From assembly GCF_017963645.1 (NCBI RefSeq), contig NZ_JAGMWN010000001.1, forward strand, positions 806,001 through 870,000: 64,000 bases of DNA, read 5' to 3'. The stretch comes from Marivibrio halodurans (lineage in GTDB: Bacteria > Pseudomonadota > Alphaproteobacteria > UBA8366 > Aestuariispiraceae). Shown one piece after another: positions 16,942-23,838 of this stretch (positions are counted from its first letter, which is position 1; each line of letters starts with the position of its first letter). Position numbers and translations under genes: made by a program. The notes below the pieces were generated by a model. That model made no database searches. It was not told where the DNA came from and was given only the letters and a program-made list of their open reading frames with translations.

Positions 16942-17610
16942 ATGAACGGGCGCGCCGGCCGCATCCTGCTCTTGATGAAGGAGCCGGAAGCGAATTTTTT
17001 CTCCGAAATTCTTTTACGCGCGAACCGGCATCTGGCGGCCGAGCATACCGACAATATCGGTCGCCTGCGCGCCGCCGTGGCTCGTCCCGCCGGAGGCCCC
17101 ACGCGCCTAATCGCCTTCAGCACCCAGATCATCGCACCGCCCGACGTTCTGCGTGCGATCGCTTACAACGCCTATAACTTCCATCCCGGGCCCCCGAACT
17201 ATCCCGGCAGCAAGCCGAGCGCCTTCGCCGTGCTTGGCGGGGCGTCCCAGTTCGGCGTCACGCTTCATCGGATGGCGGACCGGGTGGACAGCGGGCCGAT
17301 CGTGACGACCCGCCTTTTCCCGGTGACACCCGACGCCCATGCCCGCGATCTTGCAACCGAGGCCTATGGCACCATGGCGCGGCTGGCGCTGGAACTGGCG
17401 GCGGAACTGGCGGCGGTCGATCGCCCCCTGCCGGAAAGCGGCGCGCGCTGGGCGGGTCCCACGCGCCGGATGGCGGAATACGAAGCGTTAAGACGCATCC
17501 CGCCCGGCCTCGACCAGGAGGAAACGGCCCGGCGCTTCCGGGCCTGCGAGGGAATCTATTCGATCGTACCGTCCGTACCCTCCCCCGCGGACGACATGGA
17601 CGGCGGTTAA
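16942..17610 (+). CDS. Formyltransferase-family protein between flaF and flbT
   Basis: 222 residues with the formyltransferase fold of Fmt, PurN and sugar formyltransferases. The catalytic Asn-x-His is in YNAYNFHPGPPNYPGSKPS (about residues 76-80) and the Asp in MADRVDSGPIV. There is no tRNA-binding C-terminal domain. It starts nine bases after flaF with no good ribosome binding site, so coupled translation is likely. It ends tail-to-tail with flbT, the two stop codons overlapping at 17607-17610. Location inside the flagellin control genes suggests an action on flagellin, its sugar or its translation. No such role is established; this is a second family member besides 4823-5584. Confidence 0.78.
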   Translation: MNGRAGRILLLMKEPEANFFSEILLRANRHLAAEHTDNIGRLRAAVARPAGGPTRLIAFSTQIIAPPDVLRAIAYNAYNFHPGPPNYPGSKPSAFAVLGGASQFGVTLHRMADRVDSGPIVTTRLFPVTPDAHARDLATEAYGTMARLALELAAELAAVDRPLPESGARWAGPTRRMAEYEALRRIPPGLDQEETARRFRACEGIYSIVPSVPSPADDMDGG

Positions 17611-17619
17611 CCGTCGTCC
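17598..17619. terminator. Hairpin over the overlapping stop codons
   Basis: GGACGGCGG (17598-17606) pairs with CCGTCGTCC (17611-17619), with one G-T wobble, and leaves TTAA as the loop. That loop contains the stop codons of both convergent genes (TAA at 17608-17610 on plus, TAA at 17609-17607 on minus). No T-tract follows on either strand, so termination activity is uncertain. Confidence 0.4.
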
Positions 17620-18026
17620 GGGGTACCCGTCGAACCGGCACCGATCGAGCTCATGCGCTCCGTCTCGTGGTCGACCAGATCCTGGGTCGCCCGCAGTGCG
17701 TTATAGAGCTTGCCGGCGTCGATCATGCCCTCGATCCGCGCCGCGATCTCCGCCGCGCTGGGAGCCGCTTCGATATATTGATGCAGGAACTGGCGCGCAT
17801 GCTCGGCATAGCGGGGACGCTCCTCGTCGAACATATAGGCGCACTGAAGCGCGTAATAGACACGGCGCGCCGGCGTCGTCGCCTCCCCCTCGCTCATCAC
17901 TTCCTTGCGACGCAGGACATCCGCCCGGTTGTGCAACACGATCGTCGTCGCATCGCCGGCATTCTCGATCACCGCGCCGTTGACGATGATCCGTTCCTTC
18001 GCGGGCAGTTTAATTCGAAGCGGCAT
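17607..18026 (-). CDS. flbT: Flagellin synthesis repressor FlbT
   Basis: 139 residues. FlbT binds the 5' leader of flagellin mRNA in Caulobacter and lowers its stability until hook assembly is complete. The conserved N-terminal beta region is PLRIKLPAKERIIVNGAVIEN. The middle has RRVYYALQCAYMFDEERPRY, then FLHQYIEAAPS and LYNALRATQDLVDHE. Length and motifs match the family throughout. It is transcribed against flaF and the formyltransferase and diverges from flaG. Having flaF and flbT both beside the flagellin gene is typical of alphaproteobacteria. Confidence 0.93.
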   Translation of the reverse strand: MPLRIKLPAKERIIVNGAVIENAGDATTIVLHNRADVLRRKEVMSEGEATTPARRVYYALQCAYMFDEERPRYAEHARQFLHQYIEAAPSAAEIAARIEGMIDAGKLYNALRATQDLVDHETERMSSIGAGSTGTPDDG

Positions 18027-18346
18027 GGCGGGATACTCCGAGAAAAGTGCCGATGGGAAAGCGCGATGGGCGAGGCACTATCGCCCTATATAGGCGCCGA
18101 ACGATCCAAGCGCAAAGACCGGCACCCCTCTCATGCCATGGACCGCCACCCGCGCCGCCAGGCCGAGTCCGCCCGCGCCGCCGCCAAGCCTATCAGATGT
18201 TGCTTGAATTTTCGCGCGAAACGCGGCATATAAAGAAAAGGCACGCTAGGAAGGGTGTGCCGGGGCGCATCGCGGAACCTGAGCCCGCCACCGCACCCCC
18301 AACTCGATCGGTTCGGCAGAAGCTCAGACCGGAGAGGACCAAGACC
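18027..18346. other. Divergent control region between flbT and flaG
   Basis: 320 bases between the flbT start (minus) and the flaG start (plus). A possible flaG promoter is TTGAAT (18204-18209) with GCATAT or TATAAA about 17-19 bases on. The perfect 12-base palindrome TTTCGCGCGAAA (18210-18221) sits between these elements, where a regulator could block or help RNA polymerase. GGAGAGGA at 18331-18338 serves as the flaG ribosome binding site. No sigma-54 element in correct register was found on either strand. Confidence 0.4.
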
Positions 18347-18775
18347 ATGGAAGTCAATCTTACCACGCAGGTTCCGCTGCAACAGCAACAGCAGCAATCG
18401 CAGCAGGGACCGAACGGCACCAACGCCTCGGGCGCGACCCAGACCGTGCAGAACGTGCCGGATCAGGTCGTCACCGCCGCCACCAATGCCGAGGACACCA
18501 ATGTTCGCGACGACGACGCCCTGCGGCGTCAGGATCGCGGTGCCCGGGAAGCGGCGGTCGCCTCCATCGACGACCTCAAGATTCAGGGCCTCAAAACCCG
18601 CGTCGGCTTCGATACGGAAAACGATCTGGTTTTCCTGGAAATCCTGACGCCGAAGACGGAAGACGTGATTCAACGCATCCCGTCCGAGAGCCTCGTGGAA
18701 TTCCTGGCTGATCAGTTCGAGCAGATTTCATCCTCGAACCGGGCCGCCGCGCAATCCTTCGATCGCTCGATCTAG
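18347..18775 (+). CDS. flaG: FlaG-family flagellar protein
   Basis: 142 residues from ATG 18347, which has GGAGAGGA upstream; the frame is open further to 18047 without family features. Residues 8-30 are Gln- and Asn-rich, with six consecutive Gln. The C-terminal 65 residues hold the FlaG pattern: GLKTRVGFDTENDLVFLEIL, then a request for I-R-x-I-P in VIQRIPSESLVEFL. FlaG proteins influence filament length or flagellin secretion in other bacteria; the role in alphaproteobacteria is not settled. It is followed by an intrinsic terminator at 18840 and so is separate from fliK. Confidence 0.82.
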   Translation: MEVNLTTQVPLQQQQQQSQQGPNGTNASGATQTVQNVPDQVVTAATNAEDTNVRDDDALRRQDRGAREAAVASIDDLKIQGLKTRVGFDTENDLVFLEILTPKTEDVIQRIPSESLVEFLADQFEQISSSNRAAAQSFDRSI

Positions 18776-18839
18776 GTCACCGTCCCGAATTCGGGGCGCG
18801 TAACGTCCCGACCCGACGATTTCCGAACGCCGGCTGGTG

Positions 18840-18861
18840 ACCTCGCGCTTGGCGGGGTTTT
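18840..18861 (+). terminator. Intrinsic terminator after flaG
   Basis: ACCTCGC-GCTTG-GCGGGGT forms a short GC-rich stem (CCTCGC with GCGGGG, one T-G wobble) followed at once by TTTT (18858-18861). It lies 65 bases after the flaG stop and separates it from the sigma-54 driven fliK transcript. Confidence 0.6.
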
Positions 18862-19043
18862 CGCGTAGCCGCCTCCCGGTCCGGCCTTCGGGGCGCGACC
18901 GTGCGCCCCGGTTCGCCGCGCCGCCCTTCGGACAGCATTGCCGGGCAAAAGCTGCAAGGCACCGCCCTCACCGGACCGCCGCCTCGCCCCCGCCCCTATT
19001 CGTCACCATCGAACCGGACGAACAGGAAAAAAGTTTCTTTTAT

Positions 19044-19056
19044 AATCAATAAATTA
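19044..19056 (+). promoter_or_regulatory. IHF binding site upstream of fliK
   Basis: AATCAATAAATTA matches the IHF consensus WATCAANNNNTTR at every fixed position. It lies 18 bases before the -24 element of the sigma-54 promoter, in the only AT-rich stretch of the region. This is where IHF would bend DNA to bring an upstream activator such as FlbD to polymerase. Confidence 0.7.
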
Positions 19057-19073
19057 TTCCCCACACTCGAATC

Positions 19074-19089
19074 TGGCCCGGCTTTTGCT
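19074..19089 (+). promoter_or_regulatory. Sigma-54 promoter for fliK-flgD-flgE
   Basis: TGGCCCG-GCTT-TTGCT differs from TGGCACG-N4-TTGCW in one position. GG (19075-19076) and GC (19087-19088) are 12 bases apart, as required. The fliK start lies 36 bases downstream and an exact IHF site just upstream. Confidence 0.82.
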
Positions 19090-19125
19090 CCATGCCTCTC
19101 GAACCAATCTCGGGAGACATGGCCC

Positions 19126-20793
19126 ATGTCCGTTACAGGGCTCGACAATCGGCAGGAAGTTCTCAGCGCGGCGACCGCCGCGACGAAGGCGAGCAAGGCC
19201 GATCCCAAAGAGGAAAACGCCGTCGCGGCGTCCGGTGCGCCGGACTTCGCCGCGCTGCTGCAAGGGCGGCTCGGCCGGAACATGGCGTTGAGCCGCGCGG
19301 AATCGCAACTCTCCGTGCCGCAACGGGCCGACGCCTCCCAGGATGCCGGGGCGCTCACGGATCAGCGCCCCCGGGACGCGGGCTTCGACAGCACGGCGCG
19401 CGACGATGTCCGGGACTCGGCCGCGCGCGATTCGGCCCGTCATGACGGTCGGCAGGCCGAGGCCCGCCCACGCGCAGACCGCCCGGCGCATGATGCACCG
19501 CAAGCGCGCGCCGACCAACCGGCCCGCACCGCCGATGACGGCGTGTCCACGCAGGGCGCGCAGGGTTCCCAGAACACCCCGGCGAACACCAAGGCGACGC
19601 CGGCTGGATCGGGCGATGCGACTGCCGCCTCGCCCAAGTCCGAAGCCCGCCCGGCCGCCCCGGCCAAGGCCGATTCGACCGGGCAGGCTGCCCAGGCTCA
19701 AGCCAGTGCCGGTAAGGCGGCCGACACGGTGGCGCCGCGGCAAGCCGGCCAATCCACCGCCGATCTGCCGGGCCGCGTGCAGGTTACGCAAGCGCAAACG
19801 CAACCCGGCGGCGCGCCGCAGGGCACGCTGGATGCCGCCTCCGCGATCGCCGCGCAAAGCGCGCGCGCCAACGGCAAGGGCGCCGCCGCCAACCCGGCCG
19901 GCAACGGCTCCACACTCGCGAACGCCAACCCGGACGAGGCGCAAAATATCTTGACCGGCCTGCGTGCCCAGGGCCGGGATGGCGCCGTCGCCAGCGGCGG
20001 CGGCGAGGCAAACGCCAATGGCAAGGGTACCAGCAATGCCGCGCCCAGCGCGCAGGCCGCGAAGGCCAAGGCGGAGGCGAAGCTCGCCGCCAATCAGAAC
20101 ACTGGCGCGAAAGCGCCCGAGCAGCCGGCGGCGCAAGCGGCCCCTGGCCTCGGTGCCCAGCAGGCGCAACCGAAGTCGGGATCGTTCGGCACCCAACTCG
20201 CCGCGGAATCCGGTGCGCGCATGGGGGCGACAACCGGCAGCGGCAAACCCGCCGTCGCGACCGACGCTATGACCGGCACGACCAGCCTGACCGGCCAGAA
20301 CAATTCGGTCCAGCAACGCAGCGCGCCCCCGCCGACCGCCCAAACCGCGCGCAACACCCCGCCCCCGCCGATCGCCGATCAATTGGCGGTTCAAATTCAC
20401 AAGGCAGCCGGCACCGGCAGCGACCGGATACAGATCCAGTTGCGTCCCGCCGATCTTGGGCGCGTGGAAATCAAAATGGAAGTCAGCCACGATGGCCGGA
20501 TGACCGCCGTGATCTCGGCCGACAAGCCGGAAACCCTGGACATGCTGCGCCAGGACCAGCGCCAGCTCCTGCAAACGCTAAACGATGCCGGCTTGAAGGC
20601 CGATCAGCAAAGCCTGAGCTTCAATTTGCGCGGCCAGCAGCAGGACGGCGACGGCCGCGGCAATGGCCCGATGCAAGCCGGCAATGAATTCGACGACGCG
20701 GGCGAGAGTGACCTCCCCGCGAGAGACCCCTTCGACGATTTGGGCGAAAGCGGCGGCTATTCCGCCGACGGCCGCCTGAACATGCGCGTCTAG
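19126..20793 (+). CDS. fliK: Flagellar hook-length control protein FliK
   Basis: 555 residues from ATG 19126 (MSVTGLDNRQEVL), with GGGAGA nine bases upstream; the frame is open to 18901. FliK measures hook length and switches export from hook to filament proteins by acting on FlhB. Residues about 70-400 are a low-complexity Ala/Gln/Gly/Asp linker, usual for the ruler part. The conserved C-terminal Flg_hook domain (about 415-515) has IQLRPADLGRVEIKMEV and ETLDMLRQDQRQLLQTLNDA. It precedes flgD and flgE, whose products it controls, under the sigma-54 promoter at 19074. Confidence 0.9.
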   Translation: MSVTGLDNRQEVLSAATAATKASKADPKEENAVAASGAPDFAALLQGRLGRNMALSRAESQLSVPQRADASQDAGALTDQRPRDAGFDSTARDDVRDSAARDSARHDGRQAEARPRADRPAHDAPQARADQPARTADDGVSTQGAQGSQNTPANTKATPAGSGDATAASPKSEARPAAPAKADSTGQAAQAQASAGKAADTVAPRQAGQSTADLPGRVQVTQAQTQPGGAPQGTLDAASAIAAQSARANGKGAAANPAGNGSTLANANPDEAQNILTGLRAQGRDGAVASGGGEANANGKGTSNAAPSAQAAKAKAEAKLAANQNTGAKAPEQPAAQAAPGLGAQQAQPKSGSFGTQLAAESGARMGATTGSGKPAVATDAMTGTTSLTGQNNSVQQRSAPPPTAQTARNTPPPPIADQLAVQIHKAAGTGSDRIQIQLRPADLGRVEIKMEVSHDGRMTAVISADKPETLDMLRQDQRQLLQTLNDAGLKADQQSLSFNLRGQQQDGDGRGNGPMQAGNEFDDAGESDLPARDPFDDLGESGGYSADGRLNMRV

Positions 20794-20812
20794 AGGCTAA
20801 AGGACCAAAGAG

Positions 20813-21490
20813 ATGGAAACCTCGGCCGTTAACCCCTTCGGAACCAGCGGATCGACCGCCAAGCAGGAAGCGGCGGTCACCGGCTTGACCGACAACTTCG
20901 ACAACTTCCTGACGATTCTGACCACGCAGTTGCAGAACCAGGACCCGCTGTCGCCGATGGATACGCACGAATTCACCAACCAGCTCGTCGCGTTCGCCGG
21001 CGTCGAACAGTCGGTACGACAGAGCGGCCAGCTCGACCAGTTGATCTCCCTCAACCGGGGCAACGAGGCGATGGGCGCCGTCTCCTATATCGGCCAGACG
21101 GTGACCGCCGACTATAACGAATTCAACTTCAACGGAACCGACCCGGTCGAGCTTTCCTACACCCTGCCGAAGGACGCCAAGAGCGCCGCCATGCAGGTCT
21201 ATACCAGCGAGGGGGACCTCGTGACCGTGATCCCGGCGGATAAGACCGCCGGCAACCATAAGGTCACCTGGGACGGTAAGACGCTGTTGGGCGAGGACAT
21301 GCCGGAAGGGGTCTATAGTTTCCAGTTGGGCGCGATCGACGAAAACGAGGAAGCGGTCGAGGCCAGCTACCAGACCACCGGCAAGATCACCGGTGTCGAA
21401 TACACGCCCAACGAAACGATCCTGAAGGCCGGTGACGTACCGATCCCGCTCAGCCGCGTGCTGAGCGTCGAGGAGACCGCCGGCACCTGA
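20813..21490 (+). CDS. flgD: Hook-cap protein FlgD
   Basis: 225 residues. FlgD caps the growing hook and guides assembly of FlgE. The conserved N-terminal segment is FDNFLTILTTQLQNQDPLSP followed by MDTHEFTNQLVAFAGVEQ (about residues 28-65). The C-terminal part carries the FlgD Ig-like/tudor folds (GNHKVTWDGKTLLGEDMPEG). It starts 19 bases after fliK with AAAGGACCAAAGAG upstream. A typical length and clear motifs make the assignment secure. Confidence 0.94.
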   Translation: METSAVNPFGTSGSTAKQEAAVTGLTDNFDNFLTILTTQLQNQDPLSPMDTHEFTNQLVAFAGVEQSVRQSGQLDQLISLNRGNEAMGAVSYIGQTVTADYNEFNFNGTDPVELSYTLPKDAKSAAMQVYTSEGDLVTVIPADKTAGNHKVTWDGKTLLGEDMPEGVYSFQLGAIDENEEAVEASYQTTGKITGVEYTPNETILKAGDVPIPLSRVLSVEETAGT

Positions 21491-21630
21491 CCGGGAGCCG
21501 GAATTGATCACCCGCCCGGTCCGGCCGATTCCGCGCCGCCCGAGGCAGAGACGAGGACGATCGCGGCCCGCGCCCATGGGGCGGACCGGCGACATGACGG
21601 TGAACCCGCCGTCGAACGGAGGATGAGAGC

Positions 21631-23130
21631 ATGAGTATCTTCGGTGGCTTGCGGTCCGGCGTATCCGGCTTGTTCGTGCAAAGCCAGTCGATGGCGATGA
21701 TCTCGGACAATATCGCCAACGTGAACACGGTCGGCTATAAGGTAAACCGTCCGCAGTTCTCGACCCTGGTCACGACCAGCGGGTCGGAAACGCTGTTCTC
21801 CGCCGGCGGCGTGCAATCGACCGTTGCCCGCGACATCGATCAGCAGGGATTGCTCCAGGCCTCGACTGTCTCGACCGATATCGCGATTTCCGGCGACGGC
21901 TTCTTCGCGGTCACCGATCAGGTCACCCTGAACCCGGTGACGAACGAGTACGAGCCGACCGGCGATATCTTCTATACCCGCGCGGGCGAATTCCGCCCGG
22001 ACAAGAACGGCAACCTCGTGAACGCCGCCGGCTTCACGCTGCTGGGCTTCGCACGGAACTCCGCCGATACCGCCTTCAACACGACGAACGTGTTGAGCGC
22101 GATGGACGGTGTCAACGTCGCCTCCCAATCCGCGAAACCGCAACCGACCAGCCTCGTCGACCTGTCCGCCAACCTGCAGAACTCGACCGGCACGGGCGGC
22201 AGTTTCGATATCGCGGTCCAGGTTTTCGACCGCCAGGGTACCCAGCGCACCATGACGCTGACCTTCACGAAGGTCGACCCGGGCGTGGCGGCGGATGCCT
22301 GGGACGTCACGGCGGAACTGACGGCCGGCCAGTTCGTCAACACCGACGCCTCCAACAACGACGGCGGCACGGGCAGCGCGATCGATGCCGGCGGGGGATC
22401 CGACACGGCCGACGACAACTATCTCGGTTCCGATGAACTGGAGGCCTTCCAAGGGACGGAAACCGACTACTCCGGCTTCGCGGAGGATGTGATCGGTACC
22501 GGCGGCATCGCCAATCTTGGTCGTGTCACCTTCAATACGAACGGGACACTGTCCAGCGTCACCGACGATTTCGGCGGCGTGGCCAATAGCGGCGTGGCCC
22601 TGACCGGCAACAACTCCTTCCAGGTGCTGGTCGATTACGACGGCAACAACACGACGTCCACCGACACGGTCGCGATCGACATCAATCTCGGCTCGATCGG
22701 CGGATCGGACGGCCTCAGCCAGTTCTCCGGCAACAGCGTGATCAATGACCTGACCCAGAACGGCAAGCAGTTCGGCTCGCTCTCCAGCGTCTCGGTCAAC
22801 GAGGATGGCGTCGTTACCGCGCTCTTCGACAATGGCGAGCAGCGGCAGCTCTTCCAGGTGCCGATCGTCACCTTCAACGCCCCCAACGCCCTTCGGCCCG
22901 AGAGCGGCAACGTCTTCTCCCAGACCGATGATTCCGGCCAACCGGTGGTGAAGACGGCGGGCAATGGCGGTGCGGGCTCGATCGCTTCCTCCTCGCTCGA
23001 GCAATCGACCGTGGATCTGGCGGACGAGTTCACCAAGCTGATCGTCACCCAGCGCGCCTTCTCGGCCAACACGCGGATCATTACCACGGCCGATGAAATG
23101 CTGGAGGAATTGGTGCGAATCAAGCGATAA
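21631..23130 (+). CDS. flgE: Flagellar hook protein FlgE
   Basis: 499 residues forming the hook. The N-terminal rod/hook motif is SGVSGLFVQSQSMAMISDNI, continuing ANVNTVGYK (residues 10-38). The FlgE D1 region ISGDGFFAVTDQ follows, and the C-terminal coiled-coil motif is VDLADEFTKLIVTQRAFSAN with ITTADEMLEELVRIKR at the end. It has GGAGGATGAGAGC before the ATG. It lies 140 bases after flgD, probably in the same transcript. Two hairpins after the stop (23172-23219) may end it. Confidence 0.94.
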   Translation: MSIFGGLRSGVSGLFVQSQSMAMISDNIANVNTVGYKVNRPQFSTLVTTSGSETLFSAGGVQSTVARDIDQQGLLQASTVSTDIAISGDGFFAVTDQVTLNPVTNEYEPTGDIFYTRAGEFRPDKNGNLVNAAGFTLLGFARNSADTAFNTTNVLSAMDGVNVASQSAKPQPTSLVDLSANLQNSTGTGGSFDIAVQVFDRQGTQRTMTLTFTKVDPGVAADAWDVTAELTAGQFVNTDASNNDGGTGSAIDAGGGSDTADDNYLGSDELEAFQGTETDYSGFAEDVIGTGGIANLGRVTFNTNGTLSSVTDDFGGVANSGVALTGNNSFQVLVDYDGNNTTSTDTVAIDINLGSIGGSDGLSQFSGNSVINDLTQNGKQFGSLSSVSVNEDGVVTALFDNGEQRQLFQVPIVTFNAPNALRPESGNVFSQTDDSGQPVVKTAGNGGAGSIASSSLEQSTVDLADEFTKLIVTQRAFSANTRIITTADEMLEELVRIKR

Positions 23131-23171
23131 GCCGCTTAATCGAAATTCGCCCGGCGCGTCCGGGTGCAACA

Positions 23172-23219
23172 CGAGGGGGCCGCCCGACCATGGGATGGCC
23201 CCCTCGCCGCATTCGCGGC
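23172..23219 (+). terminator. Double hairpin after flgE
   Basis: A perfect 10-bp stem CGAGGGGGCC (23172-23181) with GGCCCCCTCG (23197-23206) encloses a 15-base loop. Directly after it comes GCCGC-ATTC-GCGGC (23206-23219). No T-tract follows immediately; the next T-rich run begins around 23238. It probably ends or stabilises the flgE transcript; efficiency is unclear. Confidence 0.55.
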
Positions 23220-23279
23220 GTGAACCGGTGTGGGAGAGTTTTAATTTATTTTTTCATAAAATTTTATTTATTTTCATCG

Positions 23280-23531
23280 ACCGTTAAGCTTTACTCGATA
23301 CCGTGAGGATCGGGGGAAGCGAGCATGGCCTACCGGGGTCCGGAGAGGGAACCGATCGGAATCGGTAAGAGTCTGAAATGACTCCATGACTCCGCCACGG
23401 AAACGAATTGGAATCTTCGCGGAGGGTCGATGAACTCTTGCCTTTATTGAAAATGCAAGGGATTCATCGCGGCGATTCCTTAACACATGGCGTAACGGCT
23501 CGAAAGGTGGGCAATTTTTGCCCAGTTTTTT
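23280..23531 (+). ncRNA. Candidate structured small RNA or leader ending in a terminator
   Basis: No convincing protein is encoded here, yet several hairpins lie in a row: ACCGAT-CGGA-ATCGGT (23351-23366), GAGTC-TGAAAT-GACTC (23369-23384), CTTGC...GCAAG (23437-23459) and finally TGGGCAA-TTT-TTGCCCA (23508-23524). The last is followed by GTTTTTT, a clear rho-independent terminator. A terminator with no gene before it implies a transcript that starts somewhere in the AT-rich stretch at about 23230-23300. It matches no riboswitch or RNA family known to me. The 5' end is a guess. Confidence 0.35.
23508..23531 (+). terminator. Orphan intrinsic terminator upstream of fliF
   Basis: A 7-bp stem TGGGCAA (23508-23514) with TTGCCCA (23518-23524), loop TTT, then G and six T (23526-23531). 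It points toward fliF but lies about 310 bases before it and 380 after flgE. It may end a small RNA, act as an attenuator, or be a backup for flgE. Confidence 0.75.
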
Positions 23532-23838
23532 CTTCACCTATACTGAATCCTAGGATATCCTCCTAAGGGATTCGGCGGATTCCGAACGATTCCCGTGGCC
23601 GTCAACCGCCACGACATCACGGAACCGCGCGCTCCCGGGCAGAAGGTCCGAATGGGGCGCTGGCTGGCAGAACGCCACGCGACCAGCACCGGTCTTGAGG
23701 GGCGACGCGCCCGGCGACGCGGCCATTGCCGCATGCCGGGAGAGCCGTCCGGGGAGGTCGGGCCTCCTTCCCAATCCCGGGTGAGCGGGAGCGGGACGGG
23801 ACCCGTCCGACGGCTTTAAGCATCGATGAGGCAGTGGC
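23532..23838 (+). promoter_or_regulatory. fliF upstream region with possible promoter and inverted repeat
   Basis: TATACT (23539-23544) resembles a -10 element; a weak -35 (TTTTGC) would lie inside the terminator stem. Directly downstream is an inverted repeat, GAATCCTAGGA (23545-23555), loop TATCC, TCCTA-AG-GGATTC (23561-23573), with a two-base bulge, which could be an operator or a leader hairpin. The remaining 265 bases to fliF show nothing recognisable. No full CtrA box and no sigma-54 element in register was seen, although fliF operons in relatives are often CtrA-controlled. Confidence 0.3.

Larger units (their letters stand above)
18776..19125. other. Intergenic region flaG-fliK
   Basis: 350 bases. 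After the flaG stop comes a perfect palindrome CCCGAATTCGGG (18784-18795), then the intrinsic terminator at 18840-18861. Further on lies an AT-rich stretch (19030-19060) with an exact IHF consensus, and finally the sigma-54 promoter at 19074 that should drive fliK-flgD-flgE. The ribosome binding site GGGAGA of fliK begins at 19112. Confidence 0.6.

Noticed and set aside
19054-20574. 506-codon open frame on the minus strand across fliK
   Set aside because: Mirror of the biased fliK codons; composition is Gly/Arg/Leu-rich and FliK on the plus strand has clear family motifs, a ribosome binding site and a promoter.
23220-23500. Cyclic di-GMP riboswitch upstream of fliF
   Set aside because: The conserved GEMM core bases are absent, although several hairpins exist.
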